Below, one piece after another: positions 1 through 8,391 of a DNA stretch of 64,000 nucleotides. A model generated the notes under the pieces. The model had not been told where the DNA came from and did no database searches. It saw only the letters and a list, made by a program, of their open reading frames with translations. The translations under genes were made by a program, and so were the position numbers. The stretch is taken from contig NZ_JGYV01000005.1 in the NCBI RefSeq assembly GCF_000741575.1, positions 108,398 to 172,397 of the forward strand. The letters are read 5' to 3'. The stretch's first letter is position 1, and each line of letters opens with the position of its first letter. This DNA comes from Bifidobacterium cuniculi (GTDB lineage: Bacteria > Actinomycetota > Actinomycetes > Actinomycetales > Bifidobacteriaceae).

Positions 1-1
1 C

Positions 2-1618
2 CGCCTCGACGTCGACGAGACCATCAGCCAACGTGCCCTCCGCGAGTTGTACTACCCGGCCTTCCGCGCCGCTGTGTGCGACGCGCAGGCACTGACCGTC
101 ATGGGCGCCTACAACCTCGTCAACGGCGTGCACTGCTGCGAGTCGAGGGAACTGCTCGACGACGTGCTGCGCGACGACTGGGGCTTCCGGGGCCTCGTCG
201 TCTCCGACTGGAGCGCCGTGCGCGACACCAAGGCATCCGCCGAAGTCGGCCTCGACGTCGACATGAGCGTCACCTACGACTTTGACGACTACCGCTTCGC
301 CCGCCCGCTGCTCGAGGCGGTGCGCGCCGGCGAGGTGGCCGAAGCCGACGTCGATGCCAAGGTCGAGCACGTCCTCGCCGTCATGGACGCCCTCCACATG
401 CTCGGCGACGCGCGCGCCGACCGCAAGGCCGGCAGCTACGCTACCCTCGAACACGCCCAGGCGGCCCTCGACGCAGCCCGCGAATCCATCGTCCTGCTGA
501 AGAACGACGCGCAGGTCCTGCCGCTCGACGCGCGCGCCATGCGCCGCCTGCTCGTCGTAGGCGCCAACGCCGACCGCGTGCACTCCGTCGGCGGCGGCTC
601 CGCCGTCGTCAAGGCAGTGCATGAGATCACGCCGCTGCAGGGCCTCAACGGCTGCATCGGCGGCAACGTCGAGATCGAATACGTGCCCGGCTACTGGGCC
701 GATCAGGTCACGCAGGACGACACCTGGCAGGAGGACAGCCTCGAGAACTCCGCCGACGACACGCGCCGCAACGCCGAACGCAGCAGGCGGCTGCGCGAGG
801 AGGCGCTCGCCAAGGTGCGCGAATACGCGGCCGGCGGCGACCCCATCGTCTTCGTCGGCGGCCTCAACCACGACCACGACCTCGAGGGCCGCGACCGCAC
901 CGCCATGGACCTGCCCTACGAGCAGGACGCGCTCATCGACGCCATGCTCGACATCGCCCCCGACACCGTGCTCGTGTTCGTCGCCGGTTCGCCCGTCACC
1001 ATGGACTGGGCCGACAAGGCCAGTACCATCGTGTGGAATTGGTATGCCGGCGCCGAAAGCGGCAACGCGCTCGCCGACGTGCTGCTGGGCAACGCCGAAC
1101 CCAGCGGCCACCTGCCGGAGACCTTCCCCAAGCGGCTCGAGGACTGCCCGGCGCATGCCGTGGGAACCTTCGGCCTGGCCGGCCACGTCGACTACACGGA
1201 AGGCATCTACGTCGGCTACCGGTACTACCGCACCAAGGACGTGCCCGTGCGCTTCTGCTTCGGCCACGGCCTGACCTACACGGACTTCGAGTACTCCGAC
1301 CTTGAGGTCGAACGGGTCGACGGCACTCTGCGCGTGCAGATGCACATCCGCAACGTCGGCAGCCGCCCAGGCGCCGCCGTCCCGCAGGTGTACCTGCGCC
1401 TGGAAGGCACCGGCGAGGACCGCCCCGCCTATGAGCTCAAGGGCTTCACGAAGCGCTGGATCGCCCCCGGCGAACGTGTCCAGGTCAGCGTGGAGATGAA
1501 GGCCGACGAGGCCCTGAAGTACTGGGATACGAAGGCCGGTGCCTGGGCCGTCGCCCCCGCTGCCAAGGTCTACGTGGGCGAGTCCGTGGAGGACCTGCGC
1601 CTGAGTGGTTCCCTCTGA
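2..1618 (+). CDS. GH3 family beta-glucosidase, 5' end outside window
   Basis: This is the C-terminal 538 residues of a glycoside hydrolase family 3 enzyme. The reading frame is open from base 2, so the start lies upstream. The segment VVSDWSAV holds the GH3 nucleophile Asp (codon 206-208) in the conserved SDW motif. It is followed by the GH3 C-terminal alpha/beta sandwich (GGGSAVV region, about residues 160-390) and a fibronectin-III-like tail (about 430-538, with motif YELKGF). Such enzymes release terminal beta-glucosyl, and sometimes beta-xylosyl, units from oligosaccharides. There is no signal peptide in the visible part and most bifidobacterial homologues are cytoplasmic. It sits just upstream of an alpha-xylosidase and a beta-galactosidase in the same direction, so it probably supplies the beta-glucosidase of a shared pathway. 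Family is certain; exact substrate is inferred. Confidence 0.9.
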   Translation, partial: RLDVDETISQRALRELYYPAFRAAVCDAQALTVMGAYNLVNGVHCCESRELLDDVLRDDWGFRGLVVSDWSAVRDTKASAEVGLDVDMSVTYDFDDYRFARPLLEAVRAGEVAEADVDAKVEHVLAVMDALHMLGDARADRKAGSYATLEHAQAALDAARESIVLLKNDAQVLPLDARAMRRLLVVGANADRVHSVGGGSAVVKAVHEITPLQGLNGCIGGNVEIEYVPGYWADQVTQDDTWQEDSLENSADDTRRNAERSRRLREEALAKVREYAAGGDPIVFVGGLNHDHDLEGRDRTAMDLPYEQDALIDAMLDIAPDTVLVFVAGSPVTMDWADKASTIVWNWYAGAESGNALADVLLGNAEPSGHLPETFPKRLEDCPAHAVGTFGLAGHVDYTEGIYVGYRYYRTKDVPVRFCFGHGLTYTDFEYSDLEVERVDGTLRVQMHIRNVGSRPGAAVPQVYLRLEGTGEDRPAYELKGFTKRWIAPGERVQVSVEMKADEALKYWDTKAGAWAVAPAAKVYVGESVEDLRLSGSL

Positions 1619-1645
1619 CCCCGCCCCGCCTCGCCCCCTTCCCCT

Positions 1646-1748
1646 CCTGAGAAATTGTTCATTTTTTTTGAACAAAATCTAGGGAGTGCGGCCCGCGCGG
1701 GCGGGCCGCCCATAGATTTTGTTCAAAAAAAATGAACAATTTCTCAGG
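1646..1748. repeat. Long hairpin of the TTGTTCA family after the GH3 gene
   Basis: Arms of about 36 bp (1646-1681 and 1713-1748) carry GAAATTGTTCATTTTT and its complement. They flank a GC-rich inner palindrome (GCGGCCCGCG side). The same arm sequence recurs at 7115-7208 and in shorter form at 54017-54065. The position 28 bp after a stop codon and the T-tract within each arm suggest a transcription terminator that works in both directions, but the length and sequence conservation are more than a simple terminator needs. Confidence 0.85.
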
Positions 1749-1794
1749 GGGCACGCTTATCACGCTAACCACCAACCACAAGGAGAAGAGAACC

Positions 1795-3825
1795 ATGAAG
1801 TTCCTCAACGGAGGATGGCTCATCCGCGACGGCTGCTCCGTCAAGTACGCCGCCAACATCTACACGGCCGACATCGAGGCGGACAGGCTCACCCTGTTCT
1901 GCCCCTTCGGCTCGCCGATCTACAACCCGGGCATGACGCTGGACGGTGGCATCCTCACCATCGAGGTGACCTCGCCGCGCGAGGACGTCATCACCACGCG
2001 CCTGGTCAACTTCCGCGAGGACCGTTCGCACTGCCCCAAGTTCCACCTCAACGAGACCGCCCCGAAGGTCGAGATCGCCGAGACCGACGACGCCTGGACC
2101 TTCACCTCCGGCAAGCTCACGCTCACCATCGCCAAGGGCGAGCAGATCGATTTCGCCTACGCCTATGACGGCAAGCCGGTGGCGCACTCCGGCTGGCGCG
2201 CCAAGGCGCTCGTGACCGACCCCGAGGGCCGCCTGCACGTCTCCGACCAGCTCGACCTGGGCGTCGGCGAGAAGATCTACGGCCTGGGCGAGCGCTTCAC
2301 CGCCTTCGTGAAGAACGGCCAGTCGGTCGAGATCTGGAACGAGGACGGCGGCACCGGCACCGAGCAGGCGTACAAGAACGTGCCCTTCTACCTGTCGAAC
2401 CGCAACTACGGCCTGTTCGTGGACAATCCGGGCAAGGTGGAGTTCGAGATCGGCTCCGAGAGGGTCTCCCGCGTGCAGTTCTCCGTGCCCGGCCAGGAGA
2501 TGGCCTACTCTGTCATCGGCGGCCACAGCATGAAGGAGATCCTGGGTACCTACACGGCCCTGACCGGCCGCGCCCCGCTGGTGCCGGACTGGAGCTACGG
2601 CCTGTGGCTGAGCACCTCCTTCACCACCGACTACGACGAGAAGGCCGTGCTCGGGTTCGTCGACGGCATGGCCGAGCGCCACATCCCGCTGTCCGTCTTC
2701 CACTTCGACTGCCGCTGGATGAAGGAACTCGAATGGTGCAACTTCGAGTGGGACGCCACGAAGTTCCCCGACCCGGAAGGCCTGCTCAAGAAGCTGCATG
2801 AGCGCGGACTGAAGAACTGCGTGTGGATCAACCCGTACATCGGCCAGAAGTCGCGCCTGTTCAAGGAGGGCGCCGAGCACGGCTACTTCATCAAGCGCAC
2901 GGACGGCAGCGTCTGGCAGTGGGACAAGTGGCAGGCCGGCATGGCAATCGTGGACTTCACGAACCCCGACGCCGTCGCCTGGTACCAGGGCTACCTCAAG
3001 GAGCTCGTGGCCATGGGCGTCGACTGCTTCAAGACCGACTTCGGCGAGCGCATCCCCACCGAGGGCGTGCAGTACTTCGACGGTTCCGACCCGGAGCTCA
3101 TGCACAACTACTACACGCAGCTGTACAACAAGGCCGTCTATGACGTGCTCGTGGAGACGAAGGGCGCCGACCAGGCGATTCTGTTCGCCCGTTCCGCGAC
3201 CGTCGGCGGCCAGCAGTACCCGGTGCACTGGGGCGGCGACTGCTCGTCGAATTACCCGTCGATGGCGGAGTCGCTGCGCGCCGGCCTGTCCTTCGGCATG
3301 TCCGGCTTCGGCTACTGGAGCCATGACATCGCCGGCTTCGAGGACCGCCCGACCCCGGACCTGTACAAGCGCTGGACGCAGTTCGGCCTGCTCAGCTCGC
3401 ACTCGCGCTACCACGGTTCCACCGAGTACAAGGTGCCGTGGCTGTACGGCGAGGAGGCCGTGGACGTGTGCCGCGAGTTCGTGGAGCTCAAGCGCAGGCT
3501 TGTGCCGTACCTGGAGCGCATGGCGCAGGAGACGCACGACACCGGCCTGCCGATGATGCGTTCCATGGTCCTGGAGTTCCAGGACGACCGCACCTGCGAG
3601 GACATCGACACCCAGTACATGCTCGGCGACGACATCCTGGTCGCCCCCGTCTTCGACGAGGAAGGCATCGCCACCTTCTACGTGCCCGACGCCGGTGACG
3701 GCATGCCGTGGCGCAACCTGATCACCGGCACCGAGTACGAGCCCGGCTGCTGGTACACGGAGCGGTACGACTACCACACCCTGCCCGTGCTGGTGCGTCC
3801 CGGTGCGGACCCGCTGAACGCGTGA
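1795..3825 (+). CDS. yicI: GH31 alpha-xylosidase (YicI-type), C-terminally shortened
   Basis: 676-residue GH31 enzyme of the YicI group, which removes non-reducing alpha-1,6-xylose from isoprimeverose-type xyloglucan fragments. The nucleophile is D415 in KTDFGERIP and the acid/base is D482 in WGGDC, almost exactly as in E. coli YicI (D416, D482). The start at 1795 is chosen because AAGGAGAAGAG precedes it; an in-frame ATG at 1732 lies inside the upstream hairpin. The protein stops at LPVLVRPGADPLNA, where YicI (772 aa) continues for roughly 90-100 residues of C-terminal beta-sandwich. The stop codon is 15 bp before a three-unit repeat array, so the end may have been lost when that array arrived. 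Catalytic residues are intact, so activity is possible but stability is uncertain. Confidence 0.93.
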   Translation: MKFLNGGWLIRDGCSVKYAANIYTADIEADRLTLFCPFGSPIYNPGMTLDGGILTIEVTSPREDVITTRLVNFREDRSHCPKFHLNETAPKVEIAETDDAWTFTSGKLTLTIAKGEQIDFAYAYDGKPVAHSGWRAKALVTDPEGRLHVSDQLDLGVGEKIYGLGERFTAFVKNGQSVEIWNEDGGTGTEQAYKNVPFYLSNRNYGLFVDNPGKVEFEIGSERVSRVQFSVPGQEMAYSVIGGHSMKEILGTYTALTGRAPLVPDWSYGLWLSTSFTTDYDEKAVLGFVDGMAERHIPLSVFHFDCRWMKELEWCNFEWDATKFPDPEGLLKKLHERGLKNCVWINPYIGQKSRLFKEGAEHGYFIKRTDGSVWQWDKWQAGMAIVDFTNPDAVAWYQGYLKELVAMGVDCFKTDFGERIPTEGVQYFDGSDPELMHNYYTQLYNKAVYDVLVETKGADQAILFARSATVGGQQYPVHWGGDCSSNYPSMAESLRAGLSFGMSGFGYWSHDIAGFEDRPTPDLYKRWTQFGLLSSHSRYHGSTEYKVPWLYGEEAVDVCREFVELKRRLVPYLERMAQETHDTGLPMMRSMVLEFQDDRTCEDIDTQYMLGDDILVAPVFDEEGIATFYVPDAGDGMPWRNLITGTEYEPGCWYTERYDYHTLPVLVRPGADPLNA

Positions 3826-3839
3826 TGCACCCCGCCCCA

Positions 3840-4008
3840 CGGCGAATCCTTGGGAATCCGGCCCGATGCCCGTAAAGATTCGTCGTAGGGGAAGCCCCTG
3901 GCGGCGAAACTGTAGAGAATTCGGCCCGCTCCCGTAGAATTTCGCCGCACAGGGGATCTTCTGCGGCGAAATCGTACGGAATCCGGGCCGTATCCGTATG
4001 CATGCCGC
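3840..4008. repeat. Three-unit palindromic array, 62-bp period (copy 1)
   Basis: Three imperfect palindromes of about 47 bp begin at 3840, 3902 and 3964, exactly 62 bp apart. Each starts CGGCGAA, has a CCGGCC- or GGGCCG-type centre and, in units 1 and 2, ends in the complement of the start (ATTCGTCG, TTCGCCG). About 15 bp of spacer separates the units. The same architecture and period recur at 41758-41929. The array fills the gap between the shortened alpha-xylosidase and the beta-galactosidase. Confidence 0.85.
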
Positions 4009-4041
4009 GCCACCAGGCGAGCCCGACACAAAGGAGCACCC

Positions 4042-6066
4042 ATGACCCGTACTTTCCCCCGATTCCTCTTCGGCGGCGACTACAACCCCGAGCAATGGCC
4101 ACGCGATACGTGGGAACATGACCTCGACCTGCTCGACGCAGCCCACGTCAACGAGGCCACCGTCAACGTGTTCGGTTGGAGCCTGCTCCAGCCGGACGAG
4201 GCGACCTACGACTTCACCACGCTTGACGCGATCATGGACTCCGTCGCGGACCGCGGCTGGTCCGTCACGCTGGCCACGGGCACTGCCGCAGTGCCCGCTT
4301 GGCTGGCCACCGCATATCCGCAGGCCATGCGCGTGGATATCGACGGGCGCCGGCAACTGTTCGGCGGGCGGCACGATTTCTGCCCGAGCTCGCCCGACTA
4401 CCGTCGTCTGGCGCAGGCTCTGGCCTCGCGCGTCGCCGAACGCTACGCGCACCGCCCCGAGGTGGTCTGCTGGCACGTCAACAACGAGTACGGCAACGCC
4501 GGCGGCTGGTCCTCCTACTGCTTCTGCGACGAGTGCGCCCGGCAGTTCCGCACGTGGCTGGAACGCAAGTACGGCATGCTGGAGGCGCTCAACGAGGCGT
4601 GGTGCACGAACTTCTGGAGCCACACCATCACCGCCTGGAGCCAAATCATCCCGCCCGTGCTCGCCGGCGACGCCATCAGCGCCGACAAATGCGTCATCTC
4701 CGGCCTGCAGATGGACTACCGGCAGTTCCAGAACGAACAGTTCCTCGACTGCTACCGCATCGAACGCGACGCCATCCGCGAGCATGACGCCACCACCCCC
4801 ATCACCACGAACCTCATGGGCACCTACAAGGACTTCGACTACTTCGCCTGGGGCCGCGAGATGGACGTGGTCAGCTGGGACAACTACCCGGGCATGGATA
4901 CGCAGCCCAGCTTCACCGCCATGTGCCATGACCTCATGCGTGGCGTCGGCAGCGGCAAGCCCTTCATGCTCATGGAGCAGACGCCCAACCAGCAGAACTG
5001 GTTCCCCTACTGCAAGGCCAAGCGTCCTGGCGAGGTCGGCAAGCTCAGCTGGCAGGCCGTCGCGCACGGCGCCGACACCGTGCAGTTCTTCCAGCTCAAG
5101 CAGTCGCGCGGCGGCTGCGAGCGCTTCCACGGCGCTGTCATCGGCCACGACGACTCCGACCGATCTCGCACCTGGCGCGAAGTCCAGGCCCTCGGTGCCG
5201 ACCTCGAGTCCCGCGCCGCCGCCATCATGGGCTCCACGGTGCCCGCCAAGGTCGCCGTCATCTTCGACTGGTCCAGCTTCTGGTCGCTCGAAGGCTGCGT
5301 CGGCCCCACCCAGGGACTGCGCTACCCCGACGAGGTGCACCGCTTCTACCGTGCGCTGTGGCGCCGCGGCGTCGCCGTCGACATGATCGAAAGCACCACG
5401 CCGCTCGAACGGCTGCGCGGCTACGACCTCGTTGTCGCACCCGCGCTCATCATGGTTAAGCCGGGCGTCGCCGACACGCTCGAACGGTACGTGCGCGGCG
5501 GCGGCCGCTTCGTCACCGGCTACATGGCCGGCATCCACGACGGGCACGATCTCGTCGTCGAAGGCGGCTATCCGGGTGAACTGCGCGCGCTCACCGGCGT
5601 GTGGGTCGAGGAGATCGACGCGCTCGCCCCGGGCGACGGCATCGACGTACGGTTCGCCGACGGCCACGCGGCGCAGGGCGGCATCGTCGCCAGCGTCATC
5701 GAGCCGGAGGGTGCACAGGCCGTCGCCAGCTACGGCGGCAGCGATTTCTACGTGGGCACGCCGGCCGTCACCGTCAACGACTTCGGGCAGGGCCGCGCCT
5801 GGTTCGTCGGCACCGCACTCGACGAGGCCGGCATGCAGGCGGTCATCGACCCGATCCTCGCCGAGGCCGGCATCGAGGCGCTCGACCTGCCCGACGGCAT
5901 CGAGGCGAGCCGCCGCGTGGCCGACGACGGCACCGTCTTCACCTTCGTCATCAACGTCGGCGAGACGCCGGTGGACGGCGTGCGCGTGCCCGGCGTCGAC
6001 GGCGCACTCGACATGGGCGCCTTCGCCGTGCGCGTCTTCGCCGACGGCGAGGAACTGGCACGCTAA
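4042..6066 (+). CDS. GH42 beta-galactosidase
   Basis: 674-residue glycoside hydrolase family 42 beta-galactosidase. It has the N-terminal opening FGGDYNPEQWP typical of the family. The acid/base is E149 in HVNNEYG and the nucleophile is E312 in LMEQTPNQQNW. A TIM barrel (about 1-385) is followed by a trimerisation domain and a small C-terminal beta domain. AAGGAGCACCC directly precedes the ATG at 4042. GH42 enzymes in bifidobacteria act in the cytoplasm on plant and host galactosides. Placed after an alpha-xylosidase and a beta-glucosidase, it could remove the beta-galactosyl cap of xyloglucan side chains; lacto- or galacto-oligosaccharides are alternatives that sequence alone does not exclude. 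Confidence 0.95.
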   Translation: MTRTFPRFLFGGDYNPEQWPRDTWEHDLDLLDAAHVNEATVNVFGWSLLQPDEATYDFTTLDAIMDSVADRGWSVTLATGTAAVPAWLATAYPQAMRVDIDGRRQLFGGRHDFCPSSPDYRRLAQALASRVAERYAHRPEVVCWHVNNEYGNAGGWSSYCFCDECARQFRTWLERKYGMLEALNEAWCTNFWSHTITAWSQIIPPVLAGDAISADKCVISGLQMDYRQFQNEQFLDCYRIERDAIREHDATTPITTNLMGTYKDFDYFAWGREMDVVSWDNYPGMDTQPSFTAMCHDLMRGVGSGKPFMLMEQTPNQQNWFPYCKAKRPGEVGKLSWQAVAHGADTVQFFQLKQSRGGCERFHGAVIGHDDSDRSRTWREVQALGADLESRAAAIMGSTVPAKVAVIFDWSSFWSLEGCVGPTQGLRYPDEVHRFYRALWRRGVAVDMIESTTPLERLRGYDLVVAPALIMVKPGVADTLERYVRGGGRFVTGYMAGIHDGHDLVVEGGYPGELRALTGVWVEEIDALAPGDGIDVRFADGHAAQGGIVASVIEPEGAQAVASYGGSDFYVGTPAVTVNDFGQGRAWFVGTALDEAGMQAVIDPILAEAGIEALDLPDGIEASRRVADDGTVFTFVINVGETPVDGVRVPGVDGALDMGAFAVRVFADGEELAR

Positions 6067-6068
6067 TC

Positions 6069-6113
6069 CGCGCAGGGCCGCGCAATCCCGTGGTGGTGCG
6101 CGGCCCTGCGCGG
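6069..6113 (+). terminator. GC-rich hairpin after GH42 gene
   Basis: The 16-bp arms 6069-6084 and 6098-6113 (core CAGGGCCGCGCA) pair perfectly, with a 13-nt loop, 2 bp after the stop codon. There is no U-tract, so termination would be of the actinobacterial, U-tract-free kind. Confidence 0.6.
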
Positions 6114-6199
6114 CGCGGTCGGCGCTACACTGGACAGGTCTAGCAGCGGCGCACCGCACCACACGATGGGACCCTTCGCGGCCCGGGAAGCAGATTGAC

Positions 6200-7108
6200 A
6201 TGACACAGCAGTCCAGGAAGCACCATGTGCTGGTGTTCGAGGTGAACACGAACTTCACGCGCTACGCGCTGTTCACCGACGGCAGGATGGGCATCCCCGG
6301 CACCATCGCCACGCCCAACAAGGACGTCGACGCCTTCTACGAGGCGCTCGGCCAGATTGTGCTGCGCCAGCAGGTGCCGCTCGACGGCGTGTCCATCAGC
6401 TGTCCCGGCTTCATCGACACGAAGACGCAGACCGTGCAGACCGCGCAGTCCGCCGGCGTGCTGGCCATGCTGCGCCGCCGGCAGGTCGGCAAGGAGCTCG
6501 TGGAGCGCATCGGCCGGCCCGACATCCCCACGTGGCTGGAGAACGACGCGAACTGCGCGGCGATGGCGGAACGGCTCTCCGGCAACGCGAGAAAACTCGA
6601 CGACTTCGTCCTGCTCACCCTCGACACCGGCCTGGGCGGCGCCATGTTCCTCGACGGCAAACTGCGTCGCGGCAAGGACTGGCGTGCCGCCGAATTCGGC
6701 ATGATGATCATCAACTACGACTCCGCTGGCCCGCTGCCGCTGCACGACTTCGTGTCCACCACCAAGCTGAGCGAATGGTACGCCGAGGAATTCGGCGGCG
6801 CCCCCGGCGACGTGCTGCCCAGCTCCCTGTTCCGCCAGCTCGACAACCCGCGCGTGTACGCCATCGTGGAACGCTGGCTCAAGTACGTGGCCGTCGCCGT
6901 GCTCAACGTCGTCGCCACCGTCGACCCCCAGGCCGTGCTCATCGGCGGTTCGATCAGCCGCGAGCCCAGGTTGCTGCCCATGCTCGAGGACGCGCTGGAT
7001 ACCCTGCGCGACTGGAGGGATTTCAAGACGTCGATCAAGCGCTGCAAGCACGGCGGCAACGCCGGCCTGATGGGCGCGTACTACGCGTTCATGGAGGAGA
7101 TGGGGTAG
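6200..7108 (+). CDS. Degenerate ROK-family protein
   Basis: 302-residue protein with the ROK (repressor/ORF/kinase) fold but no N-terminal winged helix, so it resembles the sugar-kinase branch. The catalytic Asp is present (D116 in LENDANCAA). Other hallmarks are altered. The ATP phosphate motif, normally DxGGTxxR, reads FEVNTNFTRYAL (residues 13-24). The sugar-binding ExGH motif reads EFGM (165-168), and the ROK zinc-cysteine motif is absent. It may therefore be a sugar sensor or a kinase of unusual specificity. The start at 6200 is chosen because the homologous part begins there; a TACACT -10-like hexamer lies near 6126. It follows the GH42 gene on the same strand and ends in a hairpin shared with the converging tetR gene. 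Confidence 0.75.
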   Translation: MTQQSRKHHVLVFEVNTNFTRYALFTDGRMGIPGTIATPNKDVDAFYEALGQIVLRQQVPLDGVSISCPGFIDTKTQTVQTAQSAGVLAMLRRRQVGKELVERIGRPDIPTWLENDANCAAMAERLSGNARKLDDFVLLTLDTGLGGAMFLDGKLRRGKDWRAAEFGMMIINYDSAGPLPLHDFVSTTKLSEWYAEEFGGAPGDVLPSSLFRQLDNPRVYAIVERWLKYVAVAVLNVVATVDPQAVLIGGSISREPRLLPMLEDALDTLRDWRDFKTSIKRCKHGGNAGLMGAYYAFMEEMG

Positions 7109-7114
7109 GCGCAT

Positions 7115-7208
7115 AAGAAATTGTTCATTTTTTCGAACAAAATCTAGGGGCGAGACACCCCGGGGTGTCTCGCCCCTAGATTTTGTTCGAAAAATGAACA
7201 ATTTCCTA
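7115..7208. repeat. Long hairpin of the TTGTTCA family between converging genes
   Basis: Second copy of the element seen at 1646-1748. The arms carry GAAATTGTTCATTTTTTCG and complement with a one-base bulge, then AACAAAATCTAGGGG and a perfect inner stem CGAGACACCCC/GGGGTGTCTCG. It lies between the stop codons of the converging ROK and TetR genes and overlaps the last codon of the latter. This is consistent with a shared bidirectional terminator. Confidence 0.85.
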
Positions 7209-8003
7209 CCGCTCCTGGAGGGTGTAGGGCAGCAGGCAGCGGGTGTCCTCGGGGTCGTGCTCGCTGGGGTCCAGATAGCCGGTCCAGGTGGCAGCGGGGA
7301 AGATGGTCTCGCTGAAGCGGACCCACTCGTCGACCAGGTTGAGCGAGTCGTCGGCGAGCCAGCGGGTCTGCAGGCCGTCGATGGCGCTCGCAGCCAGCGT
7401 GTACAGGTCGAAGAGCTTCTCCTCGTCGATGCCCGGGGGTAGCAGCCAGCTCATCGAGCCGACCATCTCCCACAGGCGGTTGTGGCGGCCGGTGAAGAAG
7501 CGGTGGGCGGGATGGTCGGGGTTGAGGGCCTCTCCGGACAGGACGCAGAACAGCTGGGTCATCTCGGGGCGCTGCATGTTGTAGAGCACCGTGTTCAGCA
7601 GGTAGCGGGGGAAGAAGTAGACGCGGTGGCCATCCACGTCGCTCACGCTCGCGGTGAGGGCGCTGAACTCGTTGGCCTCCGTGGTGTCGTAGCCTTCCGT
7701 GAGGACCATGTCGAGCAGGTCCTCCTTGGAATCGATGTAATGGTAGAGGGCGGCCTCGCTCAGGCCGATCTCGTCGGAGATGTCCTGCAGGGTCATGCCC
7801 CAGTAGCCCTTGACGGCGATCACCATGCCGGCGGCGCGCAGGATCTGCAGCTGGCGTTCCTCCTGGCTCATGCGCTTGCGCTTGACGAAGCCCTGGTGCG
7901 AGGTGGTGTCGCGGGCGGTGATCTCATGCGACGCGAGCGGGGCGCGGCGTCCCGTACCGTCGGAGAACTGCTCGAGAATCTGTTGCCATGCGGCGATCGG
8001 CAT
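7206..8003 (-). CDS. TetR/AcrR-family transcriptional regulator
   Basis: 265-residue regulator. The helix-turn-helix lies at about residues 65-110 and includes the typical MTLQDISDEIGLSEAALYHY segment. The remainder is a helical ligand/dimerisation domain without a recognisable specific subfamily. The N-terminal ~50 residues before the DNA-binding domain are longer than usual. The start at 8003 is preferred because GGAAAGGAC precedes it, although the frame stays open to 8096. It converges on the ROK gene and is followed on the same strand side by the esterase locus upstream. A loose inverted repeat (GCCGC-7-GCGGC, about 8047-8063) upstream could be its own operator; this is weak. The target may be the neighbouring glycosidase or esterase genes, by position only. 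Confidence 0.88.
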   Translation of the reverse strand: MPIAAWQQILEQFSDGTGRRAPLASHEITARDTTSHQGFVKRKRMSQEERQLQILRAAGMVIAVKGYWGMTLQDISDEIGLSEAALYHYIDSKEDLLDMVLTEGYDTTEANEFSALTASVSDVDGHRVYFFPRYLLNTVLYNMQRPEMTQLFCVLSGEALNPDHPAHRFFTGRHNRLWEMVGSMSWLLPPGIDEEKLFDLYTLAASAIDGLQTRWLADDSLNLVDEWVRFSETIFPAATWTGYLDPSEHDPEDTRCLLPYTLQER

Positions 8004-8133
8004 CGCGTCACGTCCTTTCCTGAAATCTCCCTCATTGTGTCGCGGGGCCGCTATTTCGGCGGCTATGGTCTGGTTGCCCTGTGGCTTTGGCGCCATTGGT
8101 GCCCTGTCAGGGCCGGTCAGGGGCCGGGAGGAT

Positions 8134-8370
8134 GGCTATCTGCCTTAAGTGCGTGTTTTCGGGCAGGCTCGGAGGTCCATCTGCCTTAAGTGCGTGGCAT
8201 CTGTCGCTGTCATACGCGAACAATACGAAAATCAATGGCCGTTTGAGCTAAACAATGATATTTGTTTTTGTTGGCGTGGCTTGTGCGGACGTGGCGGTTT
8301 TCGTTGCCACGCACTTAAGGCAGATGGACCTCCGAGAAAGCTGCCGCGCACGCACTTAAGGCAGATAGCC
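8134..8370. repeat. Nested inverted repeat with AT-rich core
   Basis: Outer arms 8134-8155 and 8349-8370 (22 bp, perfect) and inner arms 8168-8199 and 8305-8336 (32 bp, perfect) each contain the word CTGCCTTAAGTGCGTG. The word therefore occurs twice per arm as a direct repeat. The ~105-bp core (8200-8304) is noticeably AT-richer than the surroundings. No gene is visible in 8004-8391; the element occupies most of it. Confidence 0.85.
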
Positions 8371-8391
8371 GGATGGGTTTGCGGCGTCCGG

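Noticed and set aside
3840..4008. CRISPR array
   Set aside because: Regular 62-bp spacing suggested it, but there are only three units, they are palindromic and diverged, the spacers are ~15 bp and no cas genes are present.
5432..6199. N-terminal extension of the ROK gene
   Set aside because: The frame is open back to 5432, but this part is the shadow of the GH42 gene; the homologous region begins at 6200.
1765..6258. 1497-codon open frame on the minus strand
   Set aside because: It is antisense to the alpha-xylosidase and beta-galactosidase genes. Long stop-free antisense frames are expected in GC3-rich DNA, and its sequence (His/Val/Gly/Arg-rich) matches no protein family.
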